Source: Clostridiales bacterium (GTDB taxonomy: Bacteria; Bacillota_A; Clostridia; Saccharofermentanales; Saccharofermentanaceae). Taken from it: a stretch of 19,394 bases of DNA. The DNA lies in contig JAILHZ010000090.1 in the NCBI GenBank assembly GCA_024695545.1, forward strand, positions 1-19,394. The letters are read 5' to 3'. Position 1 is the stretch's first letter, and each line of letters starts with the position of its first letter. This document shows positions 1 to 6,492 of the stretch, piece after piece. The translations under genes and the position numbers were made by a program. Under the pieces are notes generated by a model. It was not told the origin of the DNA. It worked only from the letters and a program-made list of their open reading frames with translations, and did no database searches.

Positions 1-486
1 TCAGCCGAGACTGTCCGCCCACTCGAAGAATGACGGGAACAGTTCAAGATAGTACTTCCATACCACCGGACCCGAGAACTTCTCAAGGCAGGAAACATAC
101 TCCTTCACCATCGCCTTCTGCTCATCCGTGCAGTTGTCAGAGAAAGCACATTCTCTTACCTCAGGATAGATCTTCTCATAACGATCGTAGGCTTTGTTTG
201 CACTCATACGATCAACCGTCTCATCTGTTGTGATCTGCTGTACATCCGATTCAGGGATTTCCTTTTTATATGCGGACTTTTCTTCATCGGAGTAGATGCC
301 GAAAACCATATACGGGATCCAGTAAACTGTACCTTCAAAGTCGCGGCCATACATAAAGTAGTTATCCACCAGAACCCCATTCTCATCCTTCGTAAGGATC
401 GGCTGTGAACGGAACCATCCATCTACCAGACAATCTTCACAATCAGTGTTCAGAATGATCGATTCAATTTCTCTCAATGATTTCAT
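1..486 (-). CDS. small acidic protein, candidate immunity protein of the upstream effector
   Basis: The protein has 161 residues with no signal peptide or membrane segment, so it is probably cytoplasmic. It is acidic and rich in aromatic residues. I do not recognise its family. The ATG is preceded by a strong AAGGAGAT ribosome site about 8 nt away, and the TGA stop lies at bases 1-3, so the gene is complete but touches the window edge. It starts 15 nt after the stop of the toxin-like gene at 502-1458, as the last visible gene of the WXG100 operon. In type VII and other polymorphic toxin loci, the small gene directly after the effector usually encodes the neutralising partner. The immunity role is therefore inferred from position and size only. 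It could instead be a further adaptor or an unrelated protein, and more operon genes may follow outside the window. Confidence 0.75.
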   Translation of the reverse strand: MKSLREIESIILNTDCEDCLVDGWFRSQPILTKDENGVLVDNYFMYGRDFEGTVYWIPYMVFGIYSDEEKSAYKKEIPESDVQQITTDETVDRMSANKAYDRYEKIYPEVRECAFSDNCTDEQKAMVKEYVSCLEKFSGPVVWKYYLELFPSFFEWADSLG

Positions 487-501
487 AATCCTATCTCCTT
501 A

Positions 502-1458
502 TTAGTGAATTGCCGACTTCGTAACTACCGTATCTCTACCGGACAGAGAATTCTGAATCTTGTCCGCGCTGTAGTATGACGGAAGTCCTGAATTCGAATC
601 GCATACATAGAATCCCAAAACATTACCGGATGCGTCTCTCTTTACACTGGTGACCGTGATTGCATGAAGGCCTTCTCTTGCTCCACTATATCCGGGCCAC
701 AGAGAGTATGCGTATACTGATATGATAACACCTTTTCCCTGTTCAACATAACCTGCCAGGTCGTTGATCGCTTTATCAGTTGCACGGCCGTTTTGCATCT
801 GCACTTTTGCAGTTGTTGAAGGAATGCCATAAGCATTCAGGATAGCAACTCGATCTGCTGGTCCGGTACCTCCGCCCGGTCTGCAATAACCATTCTGCTT
901 AGCGAAGTCGATCATATCTTTTTCGTTATAGTTAACTCCAGCAATACGCAGTACGTTTGCACAGGAACAAAGACCACATGTACCTTTGTAATTGTCGTAT
1001 ACTGACCCCTGATTACGGTAGAGATACTTCTCCTGTTCCTCCGGGTGATCATAAACCAGGTTGCCGTCCTTATCAACGATATATCCATACTGGGTCTTAT
1101 CGAGATTTCTCGGACTTTTCTGATTCGGTTCCAGGTCATAGTAGTTAACAACCACGGTTCCGCCTCCGGCGACTTTAGAAATGATATCCTGTCCGATGAT
1201 CTCCTGTGCTCTTTTCTTCATCTCAGCATCCGCCTCACCAAAAACAGAAGCAATGCATGTGATATCGTAATTCAGCTTAGACTGGAAAGATGCAATTGCA
1301 TTTTTCACATTCTTGAAATCTTTCGCGTACACGCTGGATACTGCGCTTGTCTTGCAGGCATATGTAAGTCCATCATTTACGTCATCGAAATTACTACGAT
1401 ACCGCGCACTCAGGTCAGCAAAATACGCTTCGTTAATTGTCACTTGATAGCTGCCCAT
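502..1458 (-). CDS. type VII secretion effector with C-terminal papain/C39-like cysteine protease fold
   Basis: The protein has 318 residues. Residues 1-95 look helical and carry no signal peptide, like the N-terminal targeting part of WXG/LXG effectors. A short linker follows (AGGG near 97-100), and from about 145 onward there is a papain-like or C39-like module. Its candidate nucleophile is Cys161 in GTCGLC, with Gln150 upstream, His265 in LHAI and Asp287 in VCDSNSG. This Cys, His, Asp/Asn order with a His-hydrophobic beta strand is typical of papain-fold toxins and C39 peptidases. Three cysteines cluster at 161, 164 and 166. The start has an AGAGGTGA ribosome site. Upstream lie small helical proteins that resemble type VII adaptors, and downstream lies a candidate immunity gene. 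I infer a secreted antibacterial or host-directed toxin that may act as a protease, a deamidase or a transglutaminase-like enzyme. The substrate cannot be told from sequence. Confidence 0.8.
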   Translation of the reverse strand: MGSYQVTINEAYFADLSARYRSNFDDVNDGLTYACKTSAVSSVYAKDFKNVKNAIASFQSKLNYDITCIASVFGEADAEMKKRAQEIIGQDIISKVAGGGTVVVNYYDLEPNQKSPRNLDKTQYGYIVDKDGNLVYDHPEEQEKYLYRNQGSVYDNYKGTCGLCSCANVLRIAGVNYNEKDMIDFAKQNGYCRPGGGTGPADRVAILNAYGIPSTTAKVQMQNGRATDKAINDLAGYVEQGKGVIISVYAYSLWPGYSGAREGLHAITVTSVKRDASGNVLGFYVCDSNSGLPSYYSADKIQNSLSGRDTVVTKSAIH

Positions 1459-1490
1459 TTTTTCACCTCTTATTTATTACTGCTTCTGTG

Positions 1491-1970
1491 TCAGTTTCCA
1501 TCACGGATCATGGAAAAATCCGCGATATTGATCTTGCTGGATGCTCCCTGCAATGAAACGATATTGGCTTCATTCATCGAGGACTTCGTCATTGCCGTAG
1601 TAAGCCCTGTTGTATATACACCACCGGAGACTCTTGATGTCACACCGCCAAACGACAGGCCGGAGATAATCTCTGCAATATCCTGTTCCAGCTCCGCATC
1701 ATCTCTGATGCGATCGTTGATGTACTCGGTGTAGTTATTCGCTAATTCAACAACCTTGTTGGAGAATTCCTCAAACGCATCATTCAGGACTACTGAATTC
1801 GCTTTGATTGTTTCGAGTGTTTCATCAATGGTTACCCGCTCCGGGCATTTCCAGTCATGCTTGGATATGACCGTGCTGATGACCGTATTCGAATCATTCA
1901 TCTTCGTTGCCGCATCGCCTGAAAGAATGGCGATCCTTCTTAATTCGTCTACATTAATCCGTATAATCAT
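1491..1970 (-). CDS. WXG-like helical protein, candidate effector partner
   Basis: The protein has 159 residues from the ATG at 1970, which has GTGAGGTTG at proper spacing. A GTG at 1982 lies inside that ribosome site and is less likely. The N-terminal 100 residues look like a WXG100-type helical hairpin. The turn carries Trp-Lys-Cys in HDWKCPER where the family has Trp-x-Gly, followed by a long amphipathic helix ending in NNYTEYI. The C-terminal 50 residues are rich in Gly, Ser and Thr and look extended. It is the gene directly before the effector, 32 nt away, a position often held by small helical partners that form a complex with the toxin for export. I infer that it is a targeting or chaperone subunit. 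I do not recognise a named family. Confidence 0.7.
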   Translation of the reverse strand: MIIRINVDELRRIAILSGDAATKMNDSNTVISTVISKHDWKCPERVTIDETLETIKANSVVLNDAFEEFSNKVVELANNYTEYINDRIRDDAELEQDIAEIISGLSFGGVTSRVSGGVYTTGLTTAMTKSSMNEANIVSLQGASSKINIADFSMIRDGN

Positions 1971-1985
1971 AAACAACCTCACAAA

Positions 1986-2369
1986 TCACAGTGCAAAGAA
2001 CTTGAATGTATTCATCAAGCCTGTCAGAATGTTAGTCCAGACCTGGCACCAGAACTTCTGACCTTCGATCTCTTTGATCCGTTTTTTCAGATCAGCGATC
2101 CTTTTTTCCATAACGACTCCCATAACTATGACTGCCTTGTTATGTGTCGCCAGTTTGCTTACAAAAGCTGCCTCAGCGAAACCCTGGAATACAACGCCGG
2201 TCTCTACAATTAGATTGCCCATCTGCTTACTGGCTTTATCAAAGATCGCCTTTGCCTTTTCCGCATCAGCCATCGCCTGATTGCATGCTTCCAGATCCGC
2301 ATCGTACTGGTTTACTTTTTCATTGCTGCTTTTGATCTGTTTACCTAATTCATCTGAAATGTATCCCAT
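1986..2369 (-). CDS. helical type VII secretion-associated protein (YwqH/DUF5082-like)
   Basis: The protein has 127 residues from the ATG at 2369, six nt after GAGGTG. Earlier in-frame starts overlap that site. It is almost wholly helical, with a lysine-rich coiled coil at 80-100 (MEKRIADLKKRIKEIEG) and a hydrophobic tail. Size, helical content and position before an effector resemble the YwqH (DUF5082) proteins found beside LXG toxins in Bacillus and other Firmicutes. That assignment comes from memory of the family pattern, not from a search. It starts 10 nt after the stop of the 104-residue gene, so the two are probably translationally coupled. Confidence 0.65.
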   Translation of the reverse strand: MGYISDELGKQIKSSNEKVNQYDADLEACNQAMADAEKAKAIFDKASKQMGNLIVETGVVFQGFAEAAFVSKLATHNKAVIVMGVVMEKRIADLKKRIKEIEGQKFWCQVWTNILTGLMNTFKFFAL

Positions 2370-2379
2370 GATCATCACC

Positions 2380-2694
2380 TCACTTCAGCGAAGAGTTGAT
2401 CTGATTTTTCACGTTGGCATCGATGGTTTTGTACTTCTCGATGACCTGGTTAATAATCATGATCTCTTTTTCGATCGCTGCCTTCTGCGTGTCTACCTTC
2501 TTCATCAGGTCAACTACTGTTGTCTCGATGGTCATGGCCGCTTCACCCTTAAAAGCACTGTTGATTGCTGCTATGTTGTTAATGACCGCCAGTGCTTCAA
2601 CGAGGGATTCCTTTGCCGCGTTCAGCTTTCTCACATCTGCGGAAGCTTCCATCTCATCGATCATTACCAAACCGTTTTGATCTACGTATGCCAT
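2380..2694 (-). CDS. small helical-hairpin protein (YwqI/DUF5344 or WXG100-like)
   Basis: The protein has 104 residues with no signal peptide and is predicted to form two long helices joined near AAINSAFKGEAA. It lacks tryptophan and therefore the classic WXG turn, but size and layout fit the helical-hairpin partners of type VII effectors such as YwqI (DUF5344). The start at 2694 follows the upstream stop by one base, and its GGAGGT ribosome site lies inside the end of the upstream gene, which shows tight coupling. The Ser-Ala-Phe codons at 2551-2559 contain one copy of the motif AAAAGCACT that recurs through the window. Confidence 0.65.
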   Translation of the reverse strand: MAYVDQNGLVMIDEMEASADVRKLNAAKESLVEALAVINNIAAINSAFKGEAAMTIETTVVDLMKKVDTQKAAIEKEIMIINQVIEKYKTIDANVKNQINSSLK

Positions 2695-2695
2695 A

Positions 2696-3328
2696 TCAGA
2701 CCTCCGCTAAAATCTTATAAAGTTTCTCCCCGAAGTCTTCACCGGACATCGAGTAGATCGTGTTATCTGTATCTTCTTCGTAGACGACACCGTCGGTCTC
2801 GACGAATGTGGCTACGGTATTCTTCGTATTTACTTCTGTGTTCTTGACTACAAAGATCCGGGAAACAGTGCTTTCATCGTATTCGATATAAGCTTTCTCG
2901 GACTCTGCCGCGTACTCGGAAGGAAGAATGGAGGAGACGATGTTCCGGATATCTTCTGAACTGATATCGGAGATCTCAAATCCGCCTTCAACCTTCTTTG
3001 CCATGGTGATCCTGTCGTCCAGGAAGTGGAATCTGTATCCTCTGTTATCCTCGTCTTCACCGAAGATGTCGATGTCGAGAGAAGATTCCTTTGTACCGAA
3101 GTACAGTGGTCTGATCAGCTCTTCCAATTCGGGACCGATCGTCGTATTACCGGAAAAGTCTTCTTCGAGTTTTCCCTCGGCGACGAGCTCATTGGTAACA
3201 TCGATCAGCCATAAGTTGTTTCTGTCATCACGATTGGAAAGAGAGATGTAATAGTAATCTAAATACTTGGCGTCCAGCTTGTATGCGAGTGCGAAGATCT
3301 GGTCTGCCGTAAGAACTAACTTACTCAT
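2696..3328 (-). CDS. acidic protein of unknown function in the type VII cargo operon
   Basis: The protein has 210 residues, is strongly acidic, and has no signal peptide or membrane segment. The first 75 residues read as helical with a winged-helix-like flavour (VLTADQIFALAYKLDAKYL). The rest alternates beta-like stretches and acidic loops and ends in a helix (SGEDFGEKLYKILAEV). I do not recognise the family with certainty. Firmicute WXG/LXG loci often encode proteins of this size (for example DUF5081) with a presumed chaperone role comparable to mycobacterial EspG. A chaperone role here is inference from context. The ribosome site is AGAGGTG. The gene is the first after the attenuator-like hairpin that follows the WXG100 gene. 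Confidence 0.7.
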   Translation of the reverse strand: MSKLVLTADQIFALAYKLDAKYLDYYYISLSNRDDRNNLWLIDVTNELVAEGKLEEDFSGNTTIGPELEELIRPLYFGTKESSLDIDIFGEDEDNRGYRFHFLDDRITMAKKVEGGFEISDISSEDIRNIVSSILPSEYAAESEKAYIEYDESTVSRIFVVKNTEVNTKNTVATFVETDGVVYEEDTDNTIYSMSGEDFGEKLYKILAEV

Positions 3329-3357
3329 ATTTCACCTCTTAGAAATTTAATCGGAAA

Positions 3358-3392
3358 AGCCGGCAGGAGACTTTTTCCTTCTCCTGCCGACT
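3358..3392 (-). terminator. intrinsic terminator/attenuator between the WXG100 gene and the rest of the operon
   Basis: CGGCAGGAG at 3361-3369 and CTCCTGCCG at 3381-3389 form a perfect 9-bp stem around an 11-nt loop. On the minus strand the stem is followed by GCTTTTCC. It begins nine bases past the WXG100 stop. No other promoter is obvious before the next gene, so partial read-through is likely, giving more WXG100 protein than downstream products. Confidence 0.65.
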
Positions 3393-3400
3393 TATCATCA

Positions 3401-3700
3401 TCAGGATCCGAAACCGCTGATCGAGCCTGCGAGTGTGGAGTCGCTCTCCTGCATCTTCGCAGCTGTTGTGTTCATCAGCGTTGCGTAGTCATCGATCATC
3501 TGAGAAAACGCTGTGAATGTTCCCTGCATGCTTTCATACTTTGCTACGAATGCACTCTGAGCATCACCTTTCCAAATGTCGTTCAGACCGAGGATAAGAG
3601 ATCTCATTCTTGCCATTGCCTGATCGTGTTCGTCTTTGATTCCGCGAAGTTCTGTTGCCTTTCCATTAAGAAGATCCGGAGTTACCTGAATAAGTGCCAT
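3401..3700 (-). CDS. WXG100 family type VII secretion protein (ESAT-6/EsxA-like)
   Basis: The protein has 99 residues, the classic length of the family. The helix-turn-helix turn carries Trp43-Lys44-Gly45 in the context LNDIWKGDAQSAF. No signal peptide is present. Family members form dimers exported by the EssC/YukB ATPase and often act with larger effectors. I do not see a YxxxD/E export tail at the C-terminus, so the signal may lie on a partner. The ATG at 3700 has AAAGGCGGT upstream; a longer reading to 3766 lacks such support. It is the first gene of the operon and is followed by a hairpin that should favour its own expression. No core machinery gene (essC, esaA, essB, yukD) lies in this window. 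Confidence 0.92.
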   Translation of the reverse strand: MALIQVTPDLLNGKATELRGIKDEHDQAMARMRSLILGLNDIWKGDAQSAFVAKYESMQGTFTAFSQMIDDYATLMNTTAAKMQESDSTLAGSISGFGS

Positions 3701-3751
3701 ATTGTTACCGCCTTTCTTGGTACTGTGTACCGCTTGATTGATTATGGCTAC

Positions 3752-3807
3752 ATTATAACGTCGCAAAATGCGACACGCACATTAGAAAATTACAGAAATC
3801 GCGTCAA
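3752..3807 (-). promoter_or_regulatory. candidate promoter and palindromic operator of the WXG100 operon
   Basis: On the minus strand a TATAAT box lies at 3752-3757, some 50 nt before the start codon. Directly upstream, GTCGCATTTTGCGAC (3760-3774) is a 6-bp inverted repeat with a 3-nt centre, in the usual place for a repressor site between -10 and -35. A TTGACG at 3802-3807 is a possible -35 for a second, weaker start. No good -35 stands 17 nt from the TATAAT, so the promoter may need an activator or the assignment may be wrong. Confidence 0.4.
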
Positions 3808-3885
3808 AAATTACATGCATAAAAGATCGTTTATTTTTTTCTATATATAACGCGCGAAGAGGGTAAAAATGCGGTTTTTTCTTCG

Positions 3886-3941
3886 CGAAAAGCACTTCTG
3901 CCCCGCCGTGGTGCAGAATCCTCGCGCCGCAGTGCTTTTCG
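3886..3941. repeat. inverted pair of the iterated motif, intergenic copy 1
   Basis: CGAAAAGCACT (3886-3896) and AGTGCTTTTCG (3931-3941) form a perfect 11-bp inverted repeat around 34 nt. Inside, TCTGC (3897-3901) and GCAGA (3913-3917) could form a second stem. The element lies downstream of the LRR gene terminator and upstream of the WXG100 operon promoter. It has no U-tract on either strand, so it is not a simple terminator. Together with the promoter region and terminator it accounts for most of the 342-nt spacer 3701-4042. Confidence 0.75.
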
Positions 3942-3946
3942 AGCAT

Positions 3947-3983
3947 AAAAATGACCCCCGCGGCGCGAAACCGTGAGGGTCAT
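3947..3983 (-). terminator. rho-independent terminator of the LRR protein gene
   Basis: Read on the minus strand, ATGACCCTC (3983-3975) pairs with GGGGGTCAT (3959-3951) with one T-G wobble. The stem is extended by CGG/CCG after one mismatch and is followed at once by TTTTT. It lies 60 nt past the stop codon at 4043. Confidence 0.8.
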
Positions 3984-4042
3984 GGCAATTCCGGCTAATA
4001 GCGAAATCACCGTTTAGCTTCAATTATCTTTCGGCAGTTCTT

Positions 4043-5518
4043 TTAGAGAACTTCGATCCGGATGCCCATCTGGTACCAGACAGCGGTCAGATCACTGCTT
4101 CTGGCCTGGATGAGGTCCTGACGCCAGCCGCCCCAGTAGATGCCTTTGTTGCGGAGGAAGCTCGTGGCGCCCGGATTGTTCAGGACGAATACCGGATAGC
4201 CCCAGTTGCACACCTGGAAGACGACCGTGCCGTTTGCCGCGTGCGTGAACGTGTAGGTGTTGTTACCGTTATAGGTCACGGTCCAGCCGTTCGAAGCGCT
4301 GAGACGGTAAGTCCTTCCTGCCATGCTTCCGGTGTAGACATTCGACGGCACCGGAGTAGGTGTCGGCGTCGCAGTCGGCTTCGGCGTAGGCGTAGGAGTA
4401 GGTGTTGCTGTCGGCACCGGAGTCGGCGTGGGAGTTGCCGTAGGAACCGGAGTCGGCGTCGCGGTCGGTACCGGTGTAGGTGTCGGTGTTGCGACCGGGA
4501 TCCGGCTGAGCTTCGGAATGTCGACCGGCAGCGGCTCAGAGAGTACAAACTGCGAGAAGTCCGTCACGACCGGCATATCCGGATCTGCAACGATGTATCC
4601 GGGACCGCCTTCCTCGGAATAAGCAACTCTTCCATTTCCGAGGTCGATGAAGCGGCCATTGACTGCGTTCCAGAGATGAACGCTCTCGTCGAGTTCATTA
4701 AAAACACCGAGTTTGTCCAGCTGGTTGTTGAAGCAATACAGCGCGTACAGATTCGGATTTCCGAAGAGGAGCATCTCTTTCAGATTGCAGTCCGGAGTAT
4801 AGACGTTCGACAGATTATTGCATCCGCAGACGATCAGCCACTCCATGTTCGGATTGTGATCACAGTCGAGATTTGTCAGACGCGGCATGTTCAGGATGAC
4901 CAGCATCGACAGATCATTATAATCGCACCAAAGTGTGTGCAGATTCGTGCACGGCGACACATCCAGCTCTGTCAGGTGATTGTTATCACAGTGAAGCGTG
5001 GACATCTTCGCATCCCCGGCAAGGTCGAGAGATGTCAGTTCATTTCTGCTGCAGTACAGCGTCGAAAGGTTCGGACAGTTAGTGACATTAAGCGACACCA
5101 TTCCGTTGTTCGAAACATCGAGCCATGTGAGCTCCGGCATGCCGGAAATATCCAGCTCGCTGATCTCATTGTGGCGCACCTCAACGGTTCTCAGATTGCG
5201 GAAGAACTGGATGCCTCTCAGGGACTTGATCGAGCCGAACTCAGACTTGATGTTGGTGACCGCGAGCGCTTCGTCGATCGTCAGGTACCCATCCTGATCC
5301 TTATCGATCTTCTCGCAGACATACGCTCTGAAATCATCGTCCGGAAAGAGCTTCGAATCGATGATGTGTGACTCCGGACCGGGCTCGAGCTGGACGCCGT
5401 TACCCGAGTCGGCGCAGACACTTGCCGCGTATCCGCCGAGGCCCCAGGAAGCCGTCATTACGCAAAAAGCACTCATGCACGCGGCGAGTGCTTTTGCCCT
5501 AGAATGTTTAGTTTTCAT
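4043..5518 (-). CDS. secreted LRR protein with EF-hand loop and Pro-Thr linker
   Basis: The protein has 491 residues. A signal peptide covers about 1-36 (basic start, hydrophobic core, AASVCADS cleavage region). Residues 72-83 form a canonical EF-hand loop with acidic ligands at 72, 74, 76 and Glu83. About eight 21-residue leucine-rich repeats of the LxxLxCxxNxLxxLDVS type (BspA/IRREKO-like) follow from about 105 to 280. A Pro-Thr-Ala linker of some 50 residues joins a C-terminal domain of about 100 residues rich in aromatic and beta-type sequence that I do not recognise. There is no LPxTG motif. The product is probably exported by Sec and may be surface bound or released, with a role in adhesion or protein binding. 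The ribosome site is AAAGGAG, about 11 nt from the ATG. The signal-peptide codons hold two inverted copies of the iterated motif. Confidence 0.88.
   Translation of the reverse strand: MKTKHSRAKALAACMSAFCVMTASWGLGGYAASVCADSGNGVQLEPGPESHIIDSKLFPDDDFRAYVCEKIDKDQDGYLTIDEALAVTNIKSEFGSIKSLRGIQFFRNLRTVEVRHNEISELDISGMPELTWLDVSNNGMVSLNVTNCPNLSTLYCSRNELTSLDLAGDAKMSTLHCDNNHLTELDVSPCTNLHTLWCDYNDLSMLVILNMPRLTNLDCDHNPNMEWLIVCGCNNLSNVYTPDCNLKEMLLFGNPNLYALYCFNNQLDKLGVFNELDESVHLWNAVNGRFIDLGNGRVAYSEEGGPGYIVADPDMPVVTDFSQFVLSEPLPVDIPKLSRIPVATPTPTPVPTATPTPVPTATPTPTPVPTATPTPTPTPKPTATPTPTPVPSNVYTGSMAGRTYRLSASNGWTVTYNGNNTYTFTHAANGTVVFQVCNWGYPVFVLNNPGATSFLRNKGIYWGGWRQDLIQARSSDLTAVWYQMGIRIEVL
4348..4497. repeat. low-complexity Pro-Thr linker repeat inside the LRR gene
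   Basis: This is a run of degenerate 6- to 12-nt units (GTAGGTGTCGGC-like on the plus strand) coding for TPTPTPVPTA repeats. Such linkers are prone to slippage and length variation between strains. The linker separates the LRR domain from the C-terminal domain. Confidence 0.8.
5462..5497. repeat. inverted pair of the iterated motif inside signal-peptide codons
   Basis: AAAAGCACTC (5465-5474) and GAGTGCTTTT (5486-5495) form a perfect 10-bp inverted repeat with an 11-nt loop. On the coding strand they encode Lys-Ala-Leu and Ser-Ala-Phe of the signal peptide, so the hairpin falls in the first 20 codons of the LRR mRNA. It may affect translation. Confidence 0.7.
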
Positions 5519-5668
5519 AACCCCATTGTCTCCTTTGTTAAAAGATTTACTATTAGCCTGCCATATATTTATTGTACGGATTCGGGCCTGATGTGTACAT
5601 CTTCCAACTCGACGCGATAGGTCATGATATTTCTTTCCCGCTCTGCAATTGGACGGGATATATTCTTC

Positions 5669-6259
5669 TCAATCCTCGTTTTCTATACTGCACGGATTCT
5701 CGCCTCTTTCGGGCTCCTGCCACTTTCCCAGGGTATATTTCTGAATAAAGTACCAGGTCGAACGATCATCGTTATAACCGCCGCACCCGATTTCGACCGA
5801 TGTATAATAAAGACCGATATGGATATAACCGAGACGGATCCCGCTGATCTCATAATCATGTTCCGCTGTCCTCTTATAGCGCGGATTATTATCGTAGCAG
5901 ATCGTGACAACATACTTTCCTTCCGTTACCTCGACCTCGGATGTACACGGGTCCGGATACGGATGATTGCGATTACTGATATCCAGGAAAAAGTATTCCT
6001 CACGGTTGGGAAATTCCTGATCCGGCCGGATATCCAGTTCCTCGAAGCTGTCGCAGATCTTCTTGTCCATAACGACAACCGCGCGGTCATCAAAGATCGC
6101 GATCCTTTCCAGCCCGAACTTATTGTCGAGCGGAAAGCTGTAGACTTTCTTCGCGTCTTTCTCGTTCTCGATCTTAAATGTCTTCTTGCATCCGGTAAGC
6201 GTGAACAGTGTGGCGAGCATGACCGCCGCCAGCAGGAACGCTACGACTTTCTTAAACAT
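5669..6259 (-). CDS. putative lipoprotein of unknown function
   Basis: The protein has 196 residues from the ATG at 6259, which follows GGAGGGG at good spacing. Residues 1-24 form a lipoprotein signal peptide with basic FKK, a hydrophobic stretch and the lipobox LTGC, so Cys24 should be lipidated and the protein anchored on the outer face of the membrane. The mature part is acidic and beta-rich with no family I recognise. It has a loose repeat of aromatic strand-like segments (EVTEGKYVVTICYD, HIGLYYTSVEIG). The LRR gene starts 150 nt downstream on the same strand. The two may share expression, though the spacer shows only a weak stem (TCCCG/CGGGA near 5638-5658) and no clear promoter. Confidence 0.8.
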   Translation of the reverse strand: MFKKVVAFLLAAVMLATLFTLTGCKKTFKIENEKDAKKVYSFPLDNKFGLERIAIFDDRAVVVMDKKICDSFEELDIRPDQEFPNREEYFFLDISNRNHPYPDPCTSEVEVTEGKYVVTICYDNNPRYKRTAEHDYEISGIRLGYIHIGLYYTSVEIGCGGYNDDRSTWYFIQKYTLGKWQEPERGENPCSIENED

Positions 6260-6277
6260 AAACAACCCCTCCGTCTC

Positions 6278-6300
6278 AAAGGCATCCTCTTATGCCCTTT
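6278..6300 (-). promoter_or_regulatory. hairpin in the leader of the lipoprotein gene
   Basis: AAAGGCAT (6278-6285) and ATGCCCTTT (6292-6300) pair with one bulged base around a 6-nt loop. The element lies 19 nt upstream of the lipoprotein start codon, next to its ribosome site. It may act as a translational or RNA-stability element. No consensus promoter was found upstream of it. Confidence 0.35.
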
Positions 6301-6354
6301 ATCATCCCCAACTACAAGTATAGACGATATACTCTCTTATATTGTCGCAAATTT

Positions 6355-6378
6355 GGGCGGGGCGGGGTTTGCGCGGGG
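6355..6378 (+). other. G-quadruplex-forming motif in a divergent spacer
   Basis: There are four G-runs of 3, 4, 4 and 4 bases with loops of 1, 1 and 7 nt (GGGCGGGGCGGGG, then TTTGCGC, then GGGG). They sit in a very GC-rich block (6355-6440) that also repeats GGGGCGCGCG at 6375-6384 and 6403-6412. The 323-nt spacer 6260-6582 has no convincing gene; a weak open frame through it has no coding character. Confidence 0.6.
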
Positions 6379-6492
6379 CGCGCGAAGGGACGATTACCTG
6401 CCGGGGCGCGCGTAATGCTGCCCGCTCGCCCGCCCGGGAAATGCCGCGCGACTTGACATCCATCGGCGATTGTTCTCTAATAATACACGGCT

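Noticed and set aside
3841..4023. 60-codon minus-strand frame in the spacer before the WXG100 operon
   Set aside because: It runs through the terminator and the inverted pair, has Arg/Phe/Cys-rich composition and no ribosome site.
4241..5371. Long plus-strand open frame opposite the LRR gene
   Set aside because: It is an Arg/Val-rich mirror of the LRR coding sequence with no ribosome site or domain, caused by high GC and the linker repeats.
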